Assembly (NCBI GenBank): GCA_021613375.1
Contig: CM038725.1
Location: 38,135,824 to 38,199,823, forward strand
Reading direction: 5' to 3'
DNA from: Megaleporinus macrocephalus
Lineage: Eukaryota; Chordata; Actinopteri; Characiformes; Anostomidae
Length of the DNA: 64,000 bases
Shown one piece after another: positions 30,304-44,059 of this stretch. The stretch's first letter is position 1, and each line of letters opens with the position of its first letter. The notes beneath the pieces were generated by a model. That model saw only the letters and a list, made by a program, of their open reading frames with translations, did not search any database and had not been told where the DNA came from. Made by a program: the position numbers and the translations under genes.

Positions 30304-30948
30304 GCTGTAATCTTACCAAAAATAATATAAAGCATTCAGAAGTGCTTTGCAATCAGATAATCTCATCCCTGTAGGAGCTGGACATCAGTAACAATAATAT
30401 GCAGGATTCAGGAGTGGAGCATCTCTTTGATGGCCTGGAAAGTTCAGAGCTGGACCTCAGTAACAATGACCTGAAGCATTCAGAAGTGAAATTTGCCCTA
30501 TTCTAGACTAAAGGGTTCATGCTCTTTCATAAGAGACCTGGACTTTTGGGGTTACTAACATTATTCATCACTACAGGATCCGATCATTTTTTAGTAGATT
30601 TCACACAAATACATTCTAGGTGTGCATCTAATTGTCAGATTACAAATAATTATTGGCTACCACCTTATGTATGGCTTTATTAACATATCTTACAAATACA
30701 TTTGGAAACAAATAATTAATTTATCTAAGTTTTGTACATTTTGTGCTAATTGTTAAGAAAACAATATTGTATTTTGTATTGTATTTTGTTTTCTAGGCTG
30801 TAATCTCACCAAAAGTAATATAAAGCGTTCAGCAATGCTCTGCAATCACATCATCTTATCCCTGTAGGAGCTGGACATCAGTAAGAATACTATGCAGAAT
30901 TCAGGAGTGGAGCTGCTTTTTGATGGGCTGAGTTCACTCTACAAAAGC
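30304..30948 (+). pseudogene. Terminal, more diverged LRR relics at the array edge
   Basis: The last units of the array differ from the homogenised core. LRR exon starts after TTCTAG occur at 30304 and 30797. In the first, GAGCTGGACATCAGTAACAA and GAGCTGGACCTCAGTAACAA lie only about 75 bases apart, closer to a normal LRR spacing than inside the array. Edge units of satellites usually escape homogenisation, so these copies are probably nearest the ancestral NLR sequence. The second relic runs straight into zinc-finger sequence at about 30949. Confidence 0.7.
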
Positions 30949-31059
30949 GTAGAGTTTTACTCGAGTGCCCTCCAAGAACATCAGCGTAACGGAGGCTTTA
31001 TCAGTGCTCAGAGTGTGGTAAGAGTCGTAATCGTCTAAATTGTCTCCAAGACCACGTGG
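30949..31059 (+). pseudogene. C2H2 zinc-finger gene fragment fused to the satellite end
   Basis: Right after the last LRR relic the sequence turns into a decayed C2H2 finger: one frame reads ALQEHQR and, after a frameshift, another reads YQCSECGKS followed by NRLNCLQDH. These are the end of one finger and the start of the next, with the TGEKP linker mostly lost. The same words occur in the four intact genes to the right. It is a remnant of a duplicated zinc-finger exon, cut at the satellite junction. It cannot code for a working finger. Confidence 0.75.
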
Positions 31060-31080
31060 CTCCATTGTGAAGTCGCTCCA

Positions 31081-31223
31081 GACCAGGTGGTGGCGCTAAT
31101 TCTGTAACTATAACTTTCACCAACTGCACTGAAGTGGAGAAGCAGAGGATCGTGTTGTGGTCTGCTGTCCACGGCTTAAACAGTGTTGTTGGAGGAACAG
31201 AAAGTGTAGCTGGACTATTGAAG
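31081..31223 (+). promoter_or_regulatory. Conserved 5' region and non-coding exon 1 of the 34.4-kb zinc-finger gene
   Basis: This block matches three others in the window (37,445-37,605 on +; 48,450-48,600 and 63,627-63,780 on -). Shared words are GGTGGTGGCGCTAATTCTGT, GATCGTGTTGTGGTC and GTGTTGTTGGAGGA. Each ends with ACTATTGAAG followed by GTAGGA, a good splice donor (here after 31223). No long reading frame is kept, so it is taken as a 5' UTR exon with promoter. The transcription start is not known. In this copy the upstream side abuts the broken finger and satellite. Confidence 0.7.
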
Positions 31224-32250
31224 GTAGGAAGTTGTCCAAAACTTTAACCCTCACTGTTCTTTATTCACTCTGAGACAAACAGTTGGAGACACATCTGAGT
31301 TCTGAACATAAGATCTGATGTTCTTTAAAATAGATCAGACACACAGAAGCAGCTTCATTCAGACCAGAGCTGAGTAATGGGAGCTGCTGCTGCTGGACAA
31401 GAATATTTTCTTGATTATGTTTTCCTAGTTGAGTTTGATAAACAGAGCAGTTTGTTTAAATTTTTCATGATTTATACGGTAATGTATGTATTATATATGA
31501 TACTTGGAAAAATATTTATTGCGTTAATAATGTTCTTATCTACTGGAATTAAATGCTGTTTTTTGCTTTTAAACCAACATTTTGAACAAGCTGCATGTTT
31601 TTTTGGTTAATCTTTTTTTTTTCTTCATTGGTGTGCTGATGTTATCAAGTCAACTGTAAAGATGATGTACTTCATGTACATGATGATCTGCTCTATTGTC
31701 AGTTTGAACACATAAAGCAGATCTTCTCAATCATTCACTTGTAAAACAATGTGCATAAAGAGGTGATGACATATTGAAGGTTCGTCTGTAATTAATGTAG
31801 AAATAGTAATGTAAGATGGTAGAACTATTTTTACAGATGTGGGGAGTAGACAGCAGTTTGTTCTAGAACAATATGAAGAGCTTCCTGAGAGCTGTGAATA
31901 TCTGGGTAGGGGTTACTGGTCAGTGGCTGGTAGACTAGGGGCTGGTAAGAGTGTCTATGCTGGGTGTTTTGGGTCTGTTTAGAAGGAGTTGTAGTGTGTA
32001 GGAGTCATTCAGGAGTTTGATGCTCCATGTATTTCTGTGCTTTCGCTACTCTGACGCCCCCAATCTAGCATTAAATCTGTTAAAGACCAGAATTAGGAGT
32101 TCTAGACAGGGGGTGAGGTGTCGTCTATGAAGAAATGTGAGTCAGACATGCTGAGATGCGACTGCAAACCTGAGTACCAGATGGTTGGAAGGAAAGCATC
32201 GGTTGACTTTCATCACCCTAACAGAAGAGAAGCCATAAGATGTAATCACA
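31224..32250 (+). other. Intron 1 (proximal part) of the first zinc-finger gene
   Basis: Intronic sequence with homology to the first introns of the other three genes, for example the words around CTCTGAGACAAACAG and AACATAAGATCTGATGTTCTT, and the stretch near 31,700-31,860, which matches 63,160-63,350 in reverse. A 77-codon open frame from 31377 is not conserved in the paralogous introns and is not called as a gene. Confidence 0.55.
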
Positions 32251-32279
32251 TCATCGAGAGAATTGGTATAGAGTGAAAA

Positions 32280-33830
32280 CAGGACCTAGCACAGAATCAC
32301 CGATGACAGTTTGGCTTATCTTGTTGCTTGGAACCTCTCAGTCACAGCCATTAGGCTATTTCCAGTTGAGTTTGCTGATTTGCACTCCAAATCACTTCAA
32401 ATGACCTTAGTCTCCTCAGTAGGTAGAGTCTGCTCTGGCCTTTTCTGTAAAGTGCAGTGGTGTTAACTGACCAGTCCAGCTTGTTGTTTAGATGAACACC
32501 CAGCTACTTATAAGAGTCCACTCTTTCAATTTTCATACCCTGGATTTTCACTGATAGAGGGGGATGTCTGCGCCTGTGAAAATCCACCACCAGTTCGTTG
32601 GTCTCCAACTACTCTGCACAGCTGATCTGCACAGGACTTGAGGAGCCTGGCACTGATACCATCTGGACCTGCAGCTTTCTTCGTCTTGATTTTCCTCAGC
32701 TCATTTCTCACCTTTGCCATTGTGAAGAACAGATTGGAGCAGGGGGGATGGGTGCTAGAATGTGTGAAGGGTTGGTTAGAGCTGCCAGCAGATGAGCCAG
32801 TGGGCTGGTGGCTGTGAGCTAAAAGTTGTAGGCGGAGGGGCAGGTGATGGATTAAATCTATTAAAACATATGTCTGGTCTTCGGTCTCCTTTTCTTCACT
32901 GTGCAGGTGACAGCTGGCTCTCTTTGTACAAGGAGTTTGTACACAGGCAGAAGATGAACCATATTGTGATCAGATCTTCCAAGGGAAGGGAGAGGTGATG
33001 AGGTATATGCCTCCTTTGTGTTGGCATAAAACAGGTCCAATATTTTCTTGTCTCTGGTGTGGCAGGTTACATACTGGGGGAAGGTGGTCAGAGTGGTGGA
33101 TGGAGAAACATGATTTAAAGTCTCCAGAGATAAGAAGCAGGGCCTGTGGGTGCTGTGAGAAACAGTTGCTTATAGACTGCATGTTTAGGAGGTCTGAGTT
33201 TTCCTGCATCTTTCTGGCTTCTTCAGGATGGGAACCATCTTGGTGGTTATAGAGGGCAGAAAGTCCATGGAGACAGTGTAGATAGAATAGGATTCAGTGG
33301 GTAGGTGGTTGGGTTGCTTGATTTAAGTTGTTGTAAGATGTCCTCTGTGGAAAGTGAAAACAAGCAGGTTAGGGAATTAATAGCAGCAGAGTGAAAAAAC
33401 ACTGGTGGACTTTATTTACCTTCTTCTCAAACAAAGTGACAAAATTATCTGGGTTAAGGAATGAGGATGGTGATGGAGGGTTGAGCAGAAAATACTGAAG
33501 AGTTTGTGTGAAACAGATGCTGATGTTTTCAGTTTCCCTCTGTAGAAATATGACTTTGCAGCAGTTACTTCAATTGAGGACATAGAAAGGAGAGATTGGT
33601 AGGGGCGAAGCTTGTGTTTCCTCCACCTTCTCAAAGCCTTCCTTAGTTCTCTCAGGGTGCTACACAGGACACCTGTCAGCCAAGTGGCAGGGGGGGAGGA
33701 TCTAGTTGACTTGAAGGAAAGAGGACTCAAGAGGGAAACTGCAGATAGGATCGAAGAAAGGAAGGTGTCTGTAGCTGTATGAAAGTAGAGAGAACAAAAA
33801 TGAGATATGGGTAGGTTCATAGTTGAAGCA
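32280..33830 (-). mobile_element. Degenerate non-LTR retrotransposon (LINE) debris
   Basis: Minus-strand fragments of fish LINE ORF2 lie inside the intron of the first zinc-finger gene. At 33,820-33,416 a 134-codon frame has STRSSPPATWLTGVL and LRRWRKHKL, a segment found between endonuclease and reverse transcriptase in fish LINEs. At 33,209-32,970 LLLISGDF followed by a long tail matches an APE-type endonuclease. At 32,720-32,660 KAAGPDGISARLLKSCADQL is the start of a reverse transcriptase. From about 32,600 to 32,340 the frame reads ELVVDFHRRR and LGVHLNNKLDWS, the RT C-terminal part. The join after CADQL skips most of the RT, so the element has an internal deletion as well as stops. The order suggests pieces of more than one insertion. 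Confidence 0.8.
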
Positions 33831-34275
33831 AGAGATGAGGGATGGAGTAAAATAAGAATATGATGGGTGACATGGACGGGAAGAACAGCGAGGAAGAGTG
33901 TAAGTGATAGAAAATAATGATATGAAGGGGGGTTACTTTGATGTCAAGTGCAAGGGTAGCCCATTTATCTTTACAGAATCTCTTCAGATCTCAATAAATG
34001 CTGAAAAAGTTATAAACGTTTTACTCATCGCGAATAGGGTGCCAATCACTGTGTGGGGGAATGTTTGCAGATCTTAGTAGAAATATTTTTTAATAGCCAC
34101 AGTATACAGTACATAATAAATGTAAAACCTTTGTAAACATTTAGCACATAAGCATTATTTTAAATTATTTTGTTGTGCAAGGTTACTTGCACTTTCTGCC
34201 AGTTGATGTAGAGCATTTTTGATCAGATTACTTTTGTTGCACATTGAGTTTAGACTTTCTTTTTTCTTCTTTCAG
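33831..34275 (+). other. Intron 1 (distal part) of the first zinc-finger gene
   Basis: AT-rich intronic sequence with no recognisable gene or repeat. It ends in a pyrimidine run and CAG at 34273-34275, which matches the acceptor position in the three paralogous genes. Confidence 0.5.
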
Positions 34276-34387
34276 AAACAAATGATGTCCTATTTCAAGT
34301 TGCCAGCAGCTTCCTATCCAGCTTAAATGTGCCTGTATAAACAAGTCAAGACATTATACAAAGAGAGATGTTAAGTTATTAACATAA

Positions 34388-35161
<774 letters not shown>

Positions 35162-36086
35162 CACTCAGAGAGTAAGTCTTTCAGATCCAAGTTTGAATGT
35201 TTTTAGCGGGAAATAATTTTCATTGTATACCGTTTCTAAACCACATTTTGTCTTCCTTGTTAATCCTTAGGACATACTTTTTGTATGCTGTGTGTTCAGA
35301 GTGCTTGTGTTGAGGACTATAACGAAGGAGCTATGACCCTGAAGACCCTTAAGCATACCAAAAGGCTTTGCATACCTGTTCTTCATGACGTAAAATCACA
35401 AATTCTCTACAACTCTTCCATGAACTTCCCACTTTCAGAGACTTTTAAGAACTCTGTTTTTGTATGCTTGAAGAGCTAGCAACGCACACCGCACTATTTT
35501 TTTTTACTCTATTGTAGGAGACTTCCTGGCTAGCCTATGGAATGCAGCAAGATGGGGAAGTCCTGATGTGTTTTCATGTACACAGCAATTTCTAAAACAC
35601 ACAAGACATCATCAGAAATGCGTTCCTGAAGCTATATTGTACTGCCACAGGTGTTATGTTGTATAAAGGTGTAATTCACCCTTTGTCAGATAGATGACTT
35701 TTGATGTTGCATAATATACCAACTATACGAAAAAGACATGAAATTAATGTTTTGTCCAGTATTGTATGAACAAACCTGTGAGGGGAGTGAAGTGGGAGGT
35801 CCACTGTCCTTAAAGAAAAGGTACCAATCAACAGTGAAAACCGGATATGATACGTTATTCTAGTCAGTTGAGAATTGGAGGACTTTTGATCCCAGATTTG
35901 TAGATCTACTGCACAGGTTTCAACCTTTGGCTGATCCCACATCTAACGGCTTGTCCAGAGACCAGAATCTGCTGACACTCTGGATCCTTGGCAGAATACT
36001 TGAATGAATTGATGGATGGATTGGCCTTTACAACCAGGTCTCAAAGTTGTTACCTCAAGGATGACATTAGTCATGGTTAAAAGTTT

Positions 36087-36125
<39 letters not shown>

Positions 36126-36529
36126 TTGTTTTTCTCTTAAATATTGTTGTGTGATACTGTGGTATTACAGAACCAGGTGTAGGTGTTTATGAATTAACTA
36201 GTGTTTCATTTTGTATAAAAGTAATAATTGATCACTCTTTGTCAGCTTGGTGAACTTTGTAGATTATTGTTTAGTGTTTCTGAATTGCTTTATTGCTAAA
36301 CTTTGTGAAGGTTTTGATTTGTTTGCGTAACATTCTATTTGACTGCTAGTAAAAAAATTACTCCACATCCTTCAGATACGTGAGCCACTCTGTCCTTCTC
36401 TCTAGATCGAGTAGGCTGGTCATTTTTGGGTTTGCTCTTGATTGGTTCGCTAGCTATCTAACTAATTGAAAGCAATTTGCTATTTTCTCTGGGCACACTT
36501 AATGTCTTCCTTATCATTAATAATTTATA
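35162..36529. other. Intergenic region with a TTTA microsatellite
   Basis: 3' flank of gene 1. No gene is recognised. The (TTTA)n run at 36,084-36,127 is listed separately. Frames of up to 88 codons show no family resemblance. Confidence 0.5.
36084..36127 (+). repeat. (TTTA)n microsatellite
   Basis: About ten perfect tandem TTTA units. Confidence 0.97.
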
Positions 36530-36900
36530 TGCTCCCATTGACCAGATCATTCACCTGTTCAACGTTTACTTAGATTATTGCAACTCACTTTTTACAGGTA
36601 TCAGCTGTTGATTACTTCATAAACATTTCAGATGGTTCAGAATTCCACTGCTTGTCTCCTCCCCTTGTCTGTCTGACCTTCTCAAACCTTACAAGCCTAC
36701 ATATACACTACCTGATCTTCTATTTCTAGACTGCTTACCATTCCCTCCTCTAACATCTACATATTTGGTGATTGTAGAACTTTTTTCAGCTATGCTCTAT
36801 ACCTCTAAAATGTTTCCCTTGTCACCCACAGGTGCTCCTCTGCATAACAGAGACTTGATCAAAGTACTTTACTTTTAGTACCTTTAGTGCAAAATACAGA
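36530..36900 (+). mobile_element. 3' part of a decayed non-LTR retrotransposon
   Basis: The frame around 36,562-36,600 reads YLDYCNSLFTGI, followed in shifted frames by SDLLKPYKP. This is the RLDYCNSLL block near the C-terminus of L2/CR1-like LINE reverse transcriptases. Stops and frameshifts break it throughout. It lies between zinc-finger genes 1 and 2 and is not expected to be active. Confidence 0.6.
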
Positions 36901-37444
36901 ATTTCATGCAAATATTGATTCATCATTACAAATCAAATTAACTGTAATGCAGATGTTTAGCGTCTCGGGAACAAACTGAACACAGTGTCACTAGTGCCCT
37001 TCACGCTCATCACAAGTACCTGTCAGTGGTCAGCTTTCACCCAGTTCTACAAGGAGGGAAGGATACAGGAATTGATCACACATTTATGCACATCTTGGGG
37101 GGTGAAGTATTGCCACCACTTCTTTATGTATGTTCTACACATTGACTTCTATACCATTATGTCCAAACATAATTAGTTTTTTGGAGTCATGATCACACAA
37201 CTCTCTAACCAGAGAGGAAGGCCTTGATCTGGAACCCTCAGGTGGAGATGCTCATTAAAAAGCTCGTCATATATGACCACCAACCTGCAACATAACATAA
37301 TACATGACCTATATGACGTCATGGTTAATCAATAAACTGAATTCTTCACTGTGCTGTTAAGCGTAGTTTTGATTGACTGAATATGGGTGGTGTTTAAAAT
37401 AACGACCTTTCCGCCCGTTTCCGTGACCGCATGGTTGAACGTAA
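36901..37444. other. Intergenic, nothing recognised
   Basis: No gene, RNA or named repeat seen. It leads into the conserved promoter block of the second zinc-finger gene. Confidence 0.4.
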
Positions 37445-37605
37445 AGGCTCTCCAAGCCAGGTGGTGGTGCTAATTCTGTAACTATAACTTTCTCCAGCTG
37501 CTCTTAAGTAGCGAAGCAGAAGATCGTGTTGTGGTCAGTAGTCCACGCCTCCTCCGTGCTCGGACAGTGTTGTTGGAGGAGCAGAAAATAGCTGAACTAT
37601 TGAAG
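37445..37605 (+). promoter_or_regulatory. Conserved 5' region and non-coding exon 1 of the 39.8-kb zinc-finger gene
   Basis: Close copy of the block at 31,081-31,223, starting GGTGGTGGTGCTAATTCTG and ending CTGAACTATTGAAG before the donor GTAGGAGG at 37606. This copy also keeps CTCCGTGCTCGGACAGTGTT, shared in reverse by the 63.7-kb copy, so it is the more complete rightward copy. No conserved reading frame. Confidence 0.75.
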
Positions 37606-39739
37606 GTAGGAGGCTGTCCTACACTTTAACACTCATTGTTCTTCATTCACTCTGAGACAAACAGCTGGAGCCACATCTGAGTTCTGAACATAAGATTTGA
37701 TGTTCTTTAAAGTGGATCAGAAACACAGAAGCAGCTTTCAGACCAGAGCTGAGTTTCTCTCAGGGTCAGTAACAATATGGCGGGTCTTCGGGATCAGAAC
37801 ACGTAGGAATCCCAGTGTTAATGCCTGAATATTATTTCGTGTCAATCCGTAAAGAGTGTATTTGGATTTGGTTGCTATTCGGAAACTTTCGTAAACGATG
37901 ATGCGTTACCACCACCTAATTGGTGTGGCGTTGCACCACATACAGGAACCAACAAATCAATAATGCAATTAAATTCCAGATTTTAGTTTGTTTTTGAAAT
38001 ATATTCAAATATATTCTGAAGGGCATATTTAAGGAGAAGTTCTTCCTAAGCATAAAAATACTGTACTGTTGAAATATTTTAGATAGAGGGGGGTGTACTG
38101 TGTGAGAGCTGTACGGGAACTTGATGGTCTAGCTCAGATGTTCTCAATTCCAGTTCTAGAGACCACATGCTCTGTGTATTTCTGTGCTTTTCCTTCTCCA
38201 ACTCTCAAAATCCAGCATTTAATCAGTTAATGAGTAAAATGAGGAGTTTTACATAAAGGAAAGTATAAAATGTATACAGTGTGGACTCTCCATGACTGTA
38301 ACTGGGAACCTCTGATGTAAATGAAACTAAACCTTTGATCTGTCGCTCTTTCTTCAGGCAGTGTAGTGTGAATAGAGTTTGATGGAGCAGGTAGTCATAT
38401 TATGACTGATTATGACATATTATGATGATGTCATTGTTGTTTAAGGGCAAAAAGATGCACTTAGCTAAGGTAGTCAATGAAGCTGTTGGCACAAAGTGCG
38501 AATAGCTTTTTTTAATAGCTGACAAATTTATGTTAATGTTCATTTGAAACCTAGATGAACAAACCAAAACACAAATAGCCAAATATTTAAATTCCACTTT
38601 TGTAAGCCAATCCAAATACAAGTCTAAACATGCATGCACCAATATAGAAATTTTAGGATGATGCAGATCTCTGATTATGTACATATCTGCCAATGCCGAT
38701 ACATACATAACTCTCTTTTATTTACAAAACGTTTTTTAAAAGACATTTTGTAGCCTGTTCATGGAGAATAATAATGGCCCATTGGTGGGAAGTGATGTGT
38801 AAGATGGTCCCCTTTTAAACTATTTGTCAGAAATTGCCCATAAAAATGAATACCCAACCTCAGCTTTGATCTCAGAGTTGATGTGATCTGCCAGAAAGAT
38901 CCAGTTTTGTCTCATCTGCCCAACAACCTTCTTGCAGAAGCTTTGTGGCTTATCAATATGCATTTCAGAAAATTCCAGTCTCGCTATTTATGATTTGCTT
39001 TAAAAGTTGTTCCTCCTTGGTCGTTTGGAGTTAATCCACTTCGGTTAAAACAGCGACAGGTGGTGGGGTCTGACACTGTTTTACCAATCCCAGTGTCATC
39101 AGGCGAAGGCAGGGTACACCATGGACAGGTCGCCAGTTCATCACATGGCCAGCACACACTCACACATACAGACAATTTAGAGTGACCGATCAACCTAACA
39201 TGCATGTGTTTGAACTGTAGGAGGAAACCCACTCAAGCACGGGGAGAACATGCACATTCCACACAGAATGGCCCAGACCGGGAATCCAACCCAGCTCATC
39301 TTGCTCTCAGGTGAGCAGTATAAGAACCCTAAGCATTATTATCTTGCAAAAGATGTTGCAAAAATTCATGTTTTGGCCTTTTTTATGACCTTATGAAACA
39401 GATGTTCCACTATCATTCAGTAGAAAAAAATGTATGTAGGATAAATGCATATTGAGTTTGCAGTCATTTTGTTTACTGCAGTACATGATGCTGGCAAGTT
39501 GTTCAGAATTTTTGTGATGATGAAATTCAGCTTAGCCCCAGAGTTTCCTATGTTGCTGTGACAACATCAGTAGTCTACGTATCTTTCAGAATAGTTTAGG
39601 GAATAGAATAATTTACTTTTCTACAACTAATTTTACCTTACTCTCATTTTCTGCCTGCTAAAGTCAGTGGATCGTTCATGTTTTAGATCAGACTGGTTTT
39701 ATTAATTGCACACTGAGGTTATATTGTTTTCTCTTACAG
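37606..39739 (+). other. Intron 1 of the second zinc-finger gene
   Basis: Intron between the exon-1 donor at 37606 and the acceptor CTCTTACAG ending at 39739. The first 150 bases match the other paralogous introns. Apart from the dispersed repeat at 39,050-39,310 the rest shows nothing recognisable; minus-strand frames of about 100 codons at 38,400-38,708 have no family resemblance. Confidence 0.55.
39050..39310 (+). mobile_element. Dispersed teleost repeat (SINE/LINE 3'-tail type)
   Basis: Words such as GGTCGCCAGTTCATCACA, AATTTAGAGTGACC, GAGGAAACCCACTCAAGCAC and GGGGAGAACATGCA form the well-known interspersed fish repeat whose canonical form reads on through GGGAATCGAACCC. It sits in the intron of the second zinc-finger gene. 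The exact family cannot be assigned by eye. Confidence 0.65.
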
Positions 39740-39845
39740 AAATGAATGTCCTCACCTGCACTTTCCTACCCAGCTTAAACATGCTTCTGTGAAGATGTCA
39801 GGATAGCCCACAGAGAAGAAGGGTTAGCTGATGGAAAAGGGGTAG

Positions 39846-40946
<1,101 letters not shown>

Positions 40947-41302
40947 TAAGTGTAGCTTCAACATGTTTCAGAGGCAAGCATGGAATGCTTTTAACAGCCC
41001 AAATTTGAAAACTCTGCATGCTTTAGAAGTGAAGTCCACACTTTATTGCTGTTTCTAATACATGAACAAAGAAGGTTTCTGAGCACGTTTGTTACCCAAA
41101 CCAGGAGAGTCAACCAACAAAGATCACTCAGACATCCAAGCGGAACCTACGGTAACATCTAAGCAGCACACAGTGGCTAATGTTTATGTTTCAGAATTCA
41201 TCTTTGGGAGAACTTTAAACAACAATGTTGTGCATGGCAGAGTTGCAAGGTGAAAACCAATGTTGCCTGTCTGGAAGCAATGTTTTAGATGAATGTGACC
41301 AA

Positions 41303-41308
41303 AATAAA
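41303..41308 (+). terminator. Poly(A) signal of the second zinc-finger gene
   Basis: AATAAA lies about 357 bases after the stop codon of the 12-finger gene, on the same strand. It is the first canonical signal downstream; use is inferred. Confidence 0.5.
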
Positions 41309-44059
41309 ACCTTTTAGTTTAAATGAGAAGCATTTCTTCTGGAGAAAACACTGGATTTTAGCATAAGAACCGCCTACCTGAACAACATGGTGGTAGTGGT
41401 ATCATAGATCGAGCCTCTTTTGCTACATCTTTGCCAGGATGCATTTTAAAGCAAATTCTAAAGAAACATATCAGGAATGTCAAGGGTGTTGGTCATAAAG
41501 CAGTCATTCAACCAAATGTTGTGGAAGGGCCTGAAACGAAAAGTTTCCCAGTGTTTTGTACAACAAAATAGGCTAAATTCCTTTAAGCCAATATTGCATA
41601 TATGGGAATATACACTAAATAAATAACTATATGTAATATTTTTTGTTTCATTTGTTCAGTTGGATTCTCTATCTACTTTTAGAACTTGTTTAAAATTGAA
41701 TCATATTTTAGGTCATATTTGTGTTGAAATACAGAAGAGGGTTCATAAAATTTCAAACACTACTGTATTCCTATCCCTGGTCTATCCTACCAGACAGGGA
41801 GGCTGGCAGTGGTATAGGAGCTGGAACTGGTTCTCTCCATCATTGTAGACCTTAGTGAAAGATCACCATTTGGGGACAAGGCCCTGGGTCTGACTGAGTT
41901 CTGTCTGATGTCACTAGTACATTAAACTTGCATGTAACTTGCCCAAAGCTATATCTACTTGTTAGGTGTGGGAGACATCTGTGGGTACTCTCAACCCCTA
42001 TCTATCTATCTGTCTGTCCATCTAATTGTCTGCTGTTTTCTTTTATTCTCTCTTTATTTTTTATAGTTTTACACTGGTGATTTAAGCTTTTGTTTAGTTA
42101 AGCTTTTGTGTCTGAGGTTATGTGTATTTAAGTGAATACATATAATACACATTTCTCTTATGTTGTCCTATTTTTTTTTCCATCTTCTCTTTTTCAAACT
42201 GTGTGGTATTCCCTCTAGTTTATGGGCTATAGCGCATCACAGAAATAATAAATGTGTTTTTCATTTATTTTTTGATCTTGGTCATACTGTAACCCAGCGT
42301 TAGTCAGGCTTTATGTTACAGTTTTCTTTGGCAAAACCAGCCTGGCATTTTAAAATATTCCACCTTTCCAGGTTTATATCTTTGCATTTCTTTTGTTTGA
42401 AGGCAACAAGTGATACATTTGTGTTAATTCCTAGTCAACAATGTACTGGAGTTTCACATACTGTGTAGAACATAGACCAGGATGTCATAAAATTTTTAAA
42501 CACCCTGAATTAAAATGATGTGATTTAAATCCACTGTGGTTTAGAACAAATTATGACCTTCTTTACCAAAATAAAAATACATGTATCTACATAAGTTAAC
42601 AGAGGGGAAATTGTTGTGAGTAAACATAACTACTTTTAACTTTCAAATTCCTAAATACCCAGATGGAAACGTAAGGTAACTTGGCACTTTTGTTTTGTAC
42701 TTGGAAGATCAAAACATTGTCTAATTATGATTTTGTGATAATGCAGGCACATGTACAAATTGTTGTTGAATTTCATCATTGTGATCATTTTACCGAACAG
42801 CAGTCTCACTAGTTTGTGGTTTATTGTCAAAATATTTTATATGTTTATATTTCCTTTATTTAAAAGTAAGATGTGTTATTTCATATTTGTGTTAAAGAGA
42901 GTTGTATTTGGTTTGTGTTGGTCACTTTTCCTTGTTGTATTACAGTTCAAGAAAAGAAGAAACTGCAGTGGGTGATGAACTAAATTTGCAGTGAATTTAT
43001 CATCTTCCTATGGGAAGAGTGTTTGTATTCGTCTCTCACCTAAAATCTATATCTAACTTTCATCACAAACTTTTAAAATGTAAGTTATAATATGGCTTTA
43101 AATCCACTGTTAATAAAAGTACCAATCAGGGGTTAAATAGACAAGAGAGAAGAGTACATAACCAAGTAATTTAAATCATCCATTTATTCTTTTAAAATTT
43201 AAAACAAGATTATGTTTATTTAATCTCATTTGGTTTATAGCAGCATTTATTTTGTATATATGATCATTAAACTCTCCTGTCAGTGCATGATAGGTATGTA
43301 CACTCTGATATCCAAACTATCATAAAACTTTGTGTTAGCCATCAGGCAGTATATTCATTAAAAATGAAACACTAAGAAATATAGAATCTGGGCCCTGAAA
43401 AGTAATTAGCCACCAACCATGTCACACAGGTCAGTTTTAGCTTATAAAGAAATACTAGTTTTCAATAAATAGTCTGAAAGTCTACACATACTACATACTA
43501 TTATATATAAAGTCAACATAATAGTCTTGGGGTATTTAACATACTAGTATGTTAGCATAAAGTCAATAAGAAAAGTAATATGAACAGGTTGGGTCTAAGA
43601 CTACTGAAATAAAACTCATGTGTGGTGTTCGTCCAGTAACAGCAGTGTTTCAAGTACAGTCTTATTAGACATAAGTGTCATTTCTAATTTCTAATAGACA
43701 TCCCAGTAAGCAGTAAAAGTGAGCAGAAATTGGTAAAGTGGATGAAGAGTTGTGCTGTGTTTGTGTGAGAGGAATAAACCAAATTTAATGGTCATGAACT
43801 ACTTCAAAAGTGCTTAGCAGCATTTGATTTCATTGGCCTGCATTATTGTTTCAATCATATATAAATCTAATGTCTAATGGCTAAGATATGTGTCATACAC
43901 ACAGAGGTTATGACTTAATAAATTGCAATACTGTACCCAAGACATATCTTGCATAAATAGAAAAACTTGCATAAATGTATAAAAAGTCCCCTACCCTATA
44001 CATAGGTAAGCTAACACAACTGCAGCAATATGCTATTTGTTTACATTGGAATGAAACCG
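41309..44059. other. AT-rich intergenic region
   Basis: No supported gene. A short TATC/TGTC microsatellite is at about 41,998-42,030. The open frames here (up to 74 codons) are hydrophobic, AT-driven and resemble no known family. Confidence 0.45.

Larger units (their letters stand above)
1..30948 (+). repeat. Satellite array with higher-order structure, derived from NLR LRR exons
   Basis: The whole left half of the window is one head-to-tail array running off the left edge. The basic monomer is about 0.9-1.0 kb. Two main subfamilies alternate: one has the tail GTAAACTATAGAC with CTTATTCATCAC, the other GTAAACTGAAGAC with CTTATTTATCAC. A third, shortened piece has GGATCTGATC (near 4391, 8390, 13013, 17009, 19084, 22050, 25027 and, as GGATCCGATC, 30577). 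The same landmark ATG recurs at 1773, 2798, 4881, 6793, 8867, 13491, 17497, 22535, 25505 and 28056, giving steps of 1025, about 1.9-2.1 kb and about 4.0 kb. Copies are nearly identical, so homogenisation is recent. Short ORFs of 60-63 codons recur in the units but lie in intron-like sequence. Each unit contains decayed LRR exons (see separate entries). Confidence 0.97.

Noticed and set aside
1..30948. CRISPR-like or centromere-type short repeat array
   Set aside because: Units are about 1 kb, gene-derived and without regular short repeat-spacer structure.
31377..31610. 77-codon ORF with hydrophobic stretch near the first exon of gene 1
   Set aside because: Lies in the intron, is not conserved in the three paralogous introns and matches no family.
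33416..33820. 134-codon minus-strand ORF as a host gene
   Set aside because: Its SSPPATWLTGVL / LRRWRKHKL pattern is that of fish LINE ORF2; treated as LINE debris.
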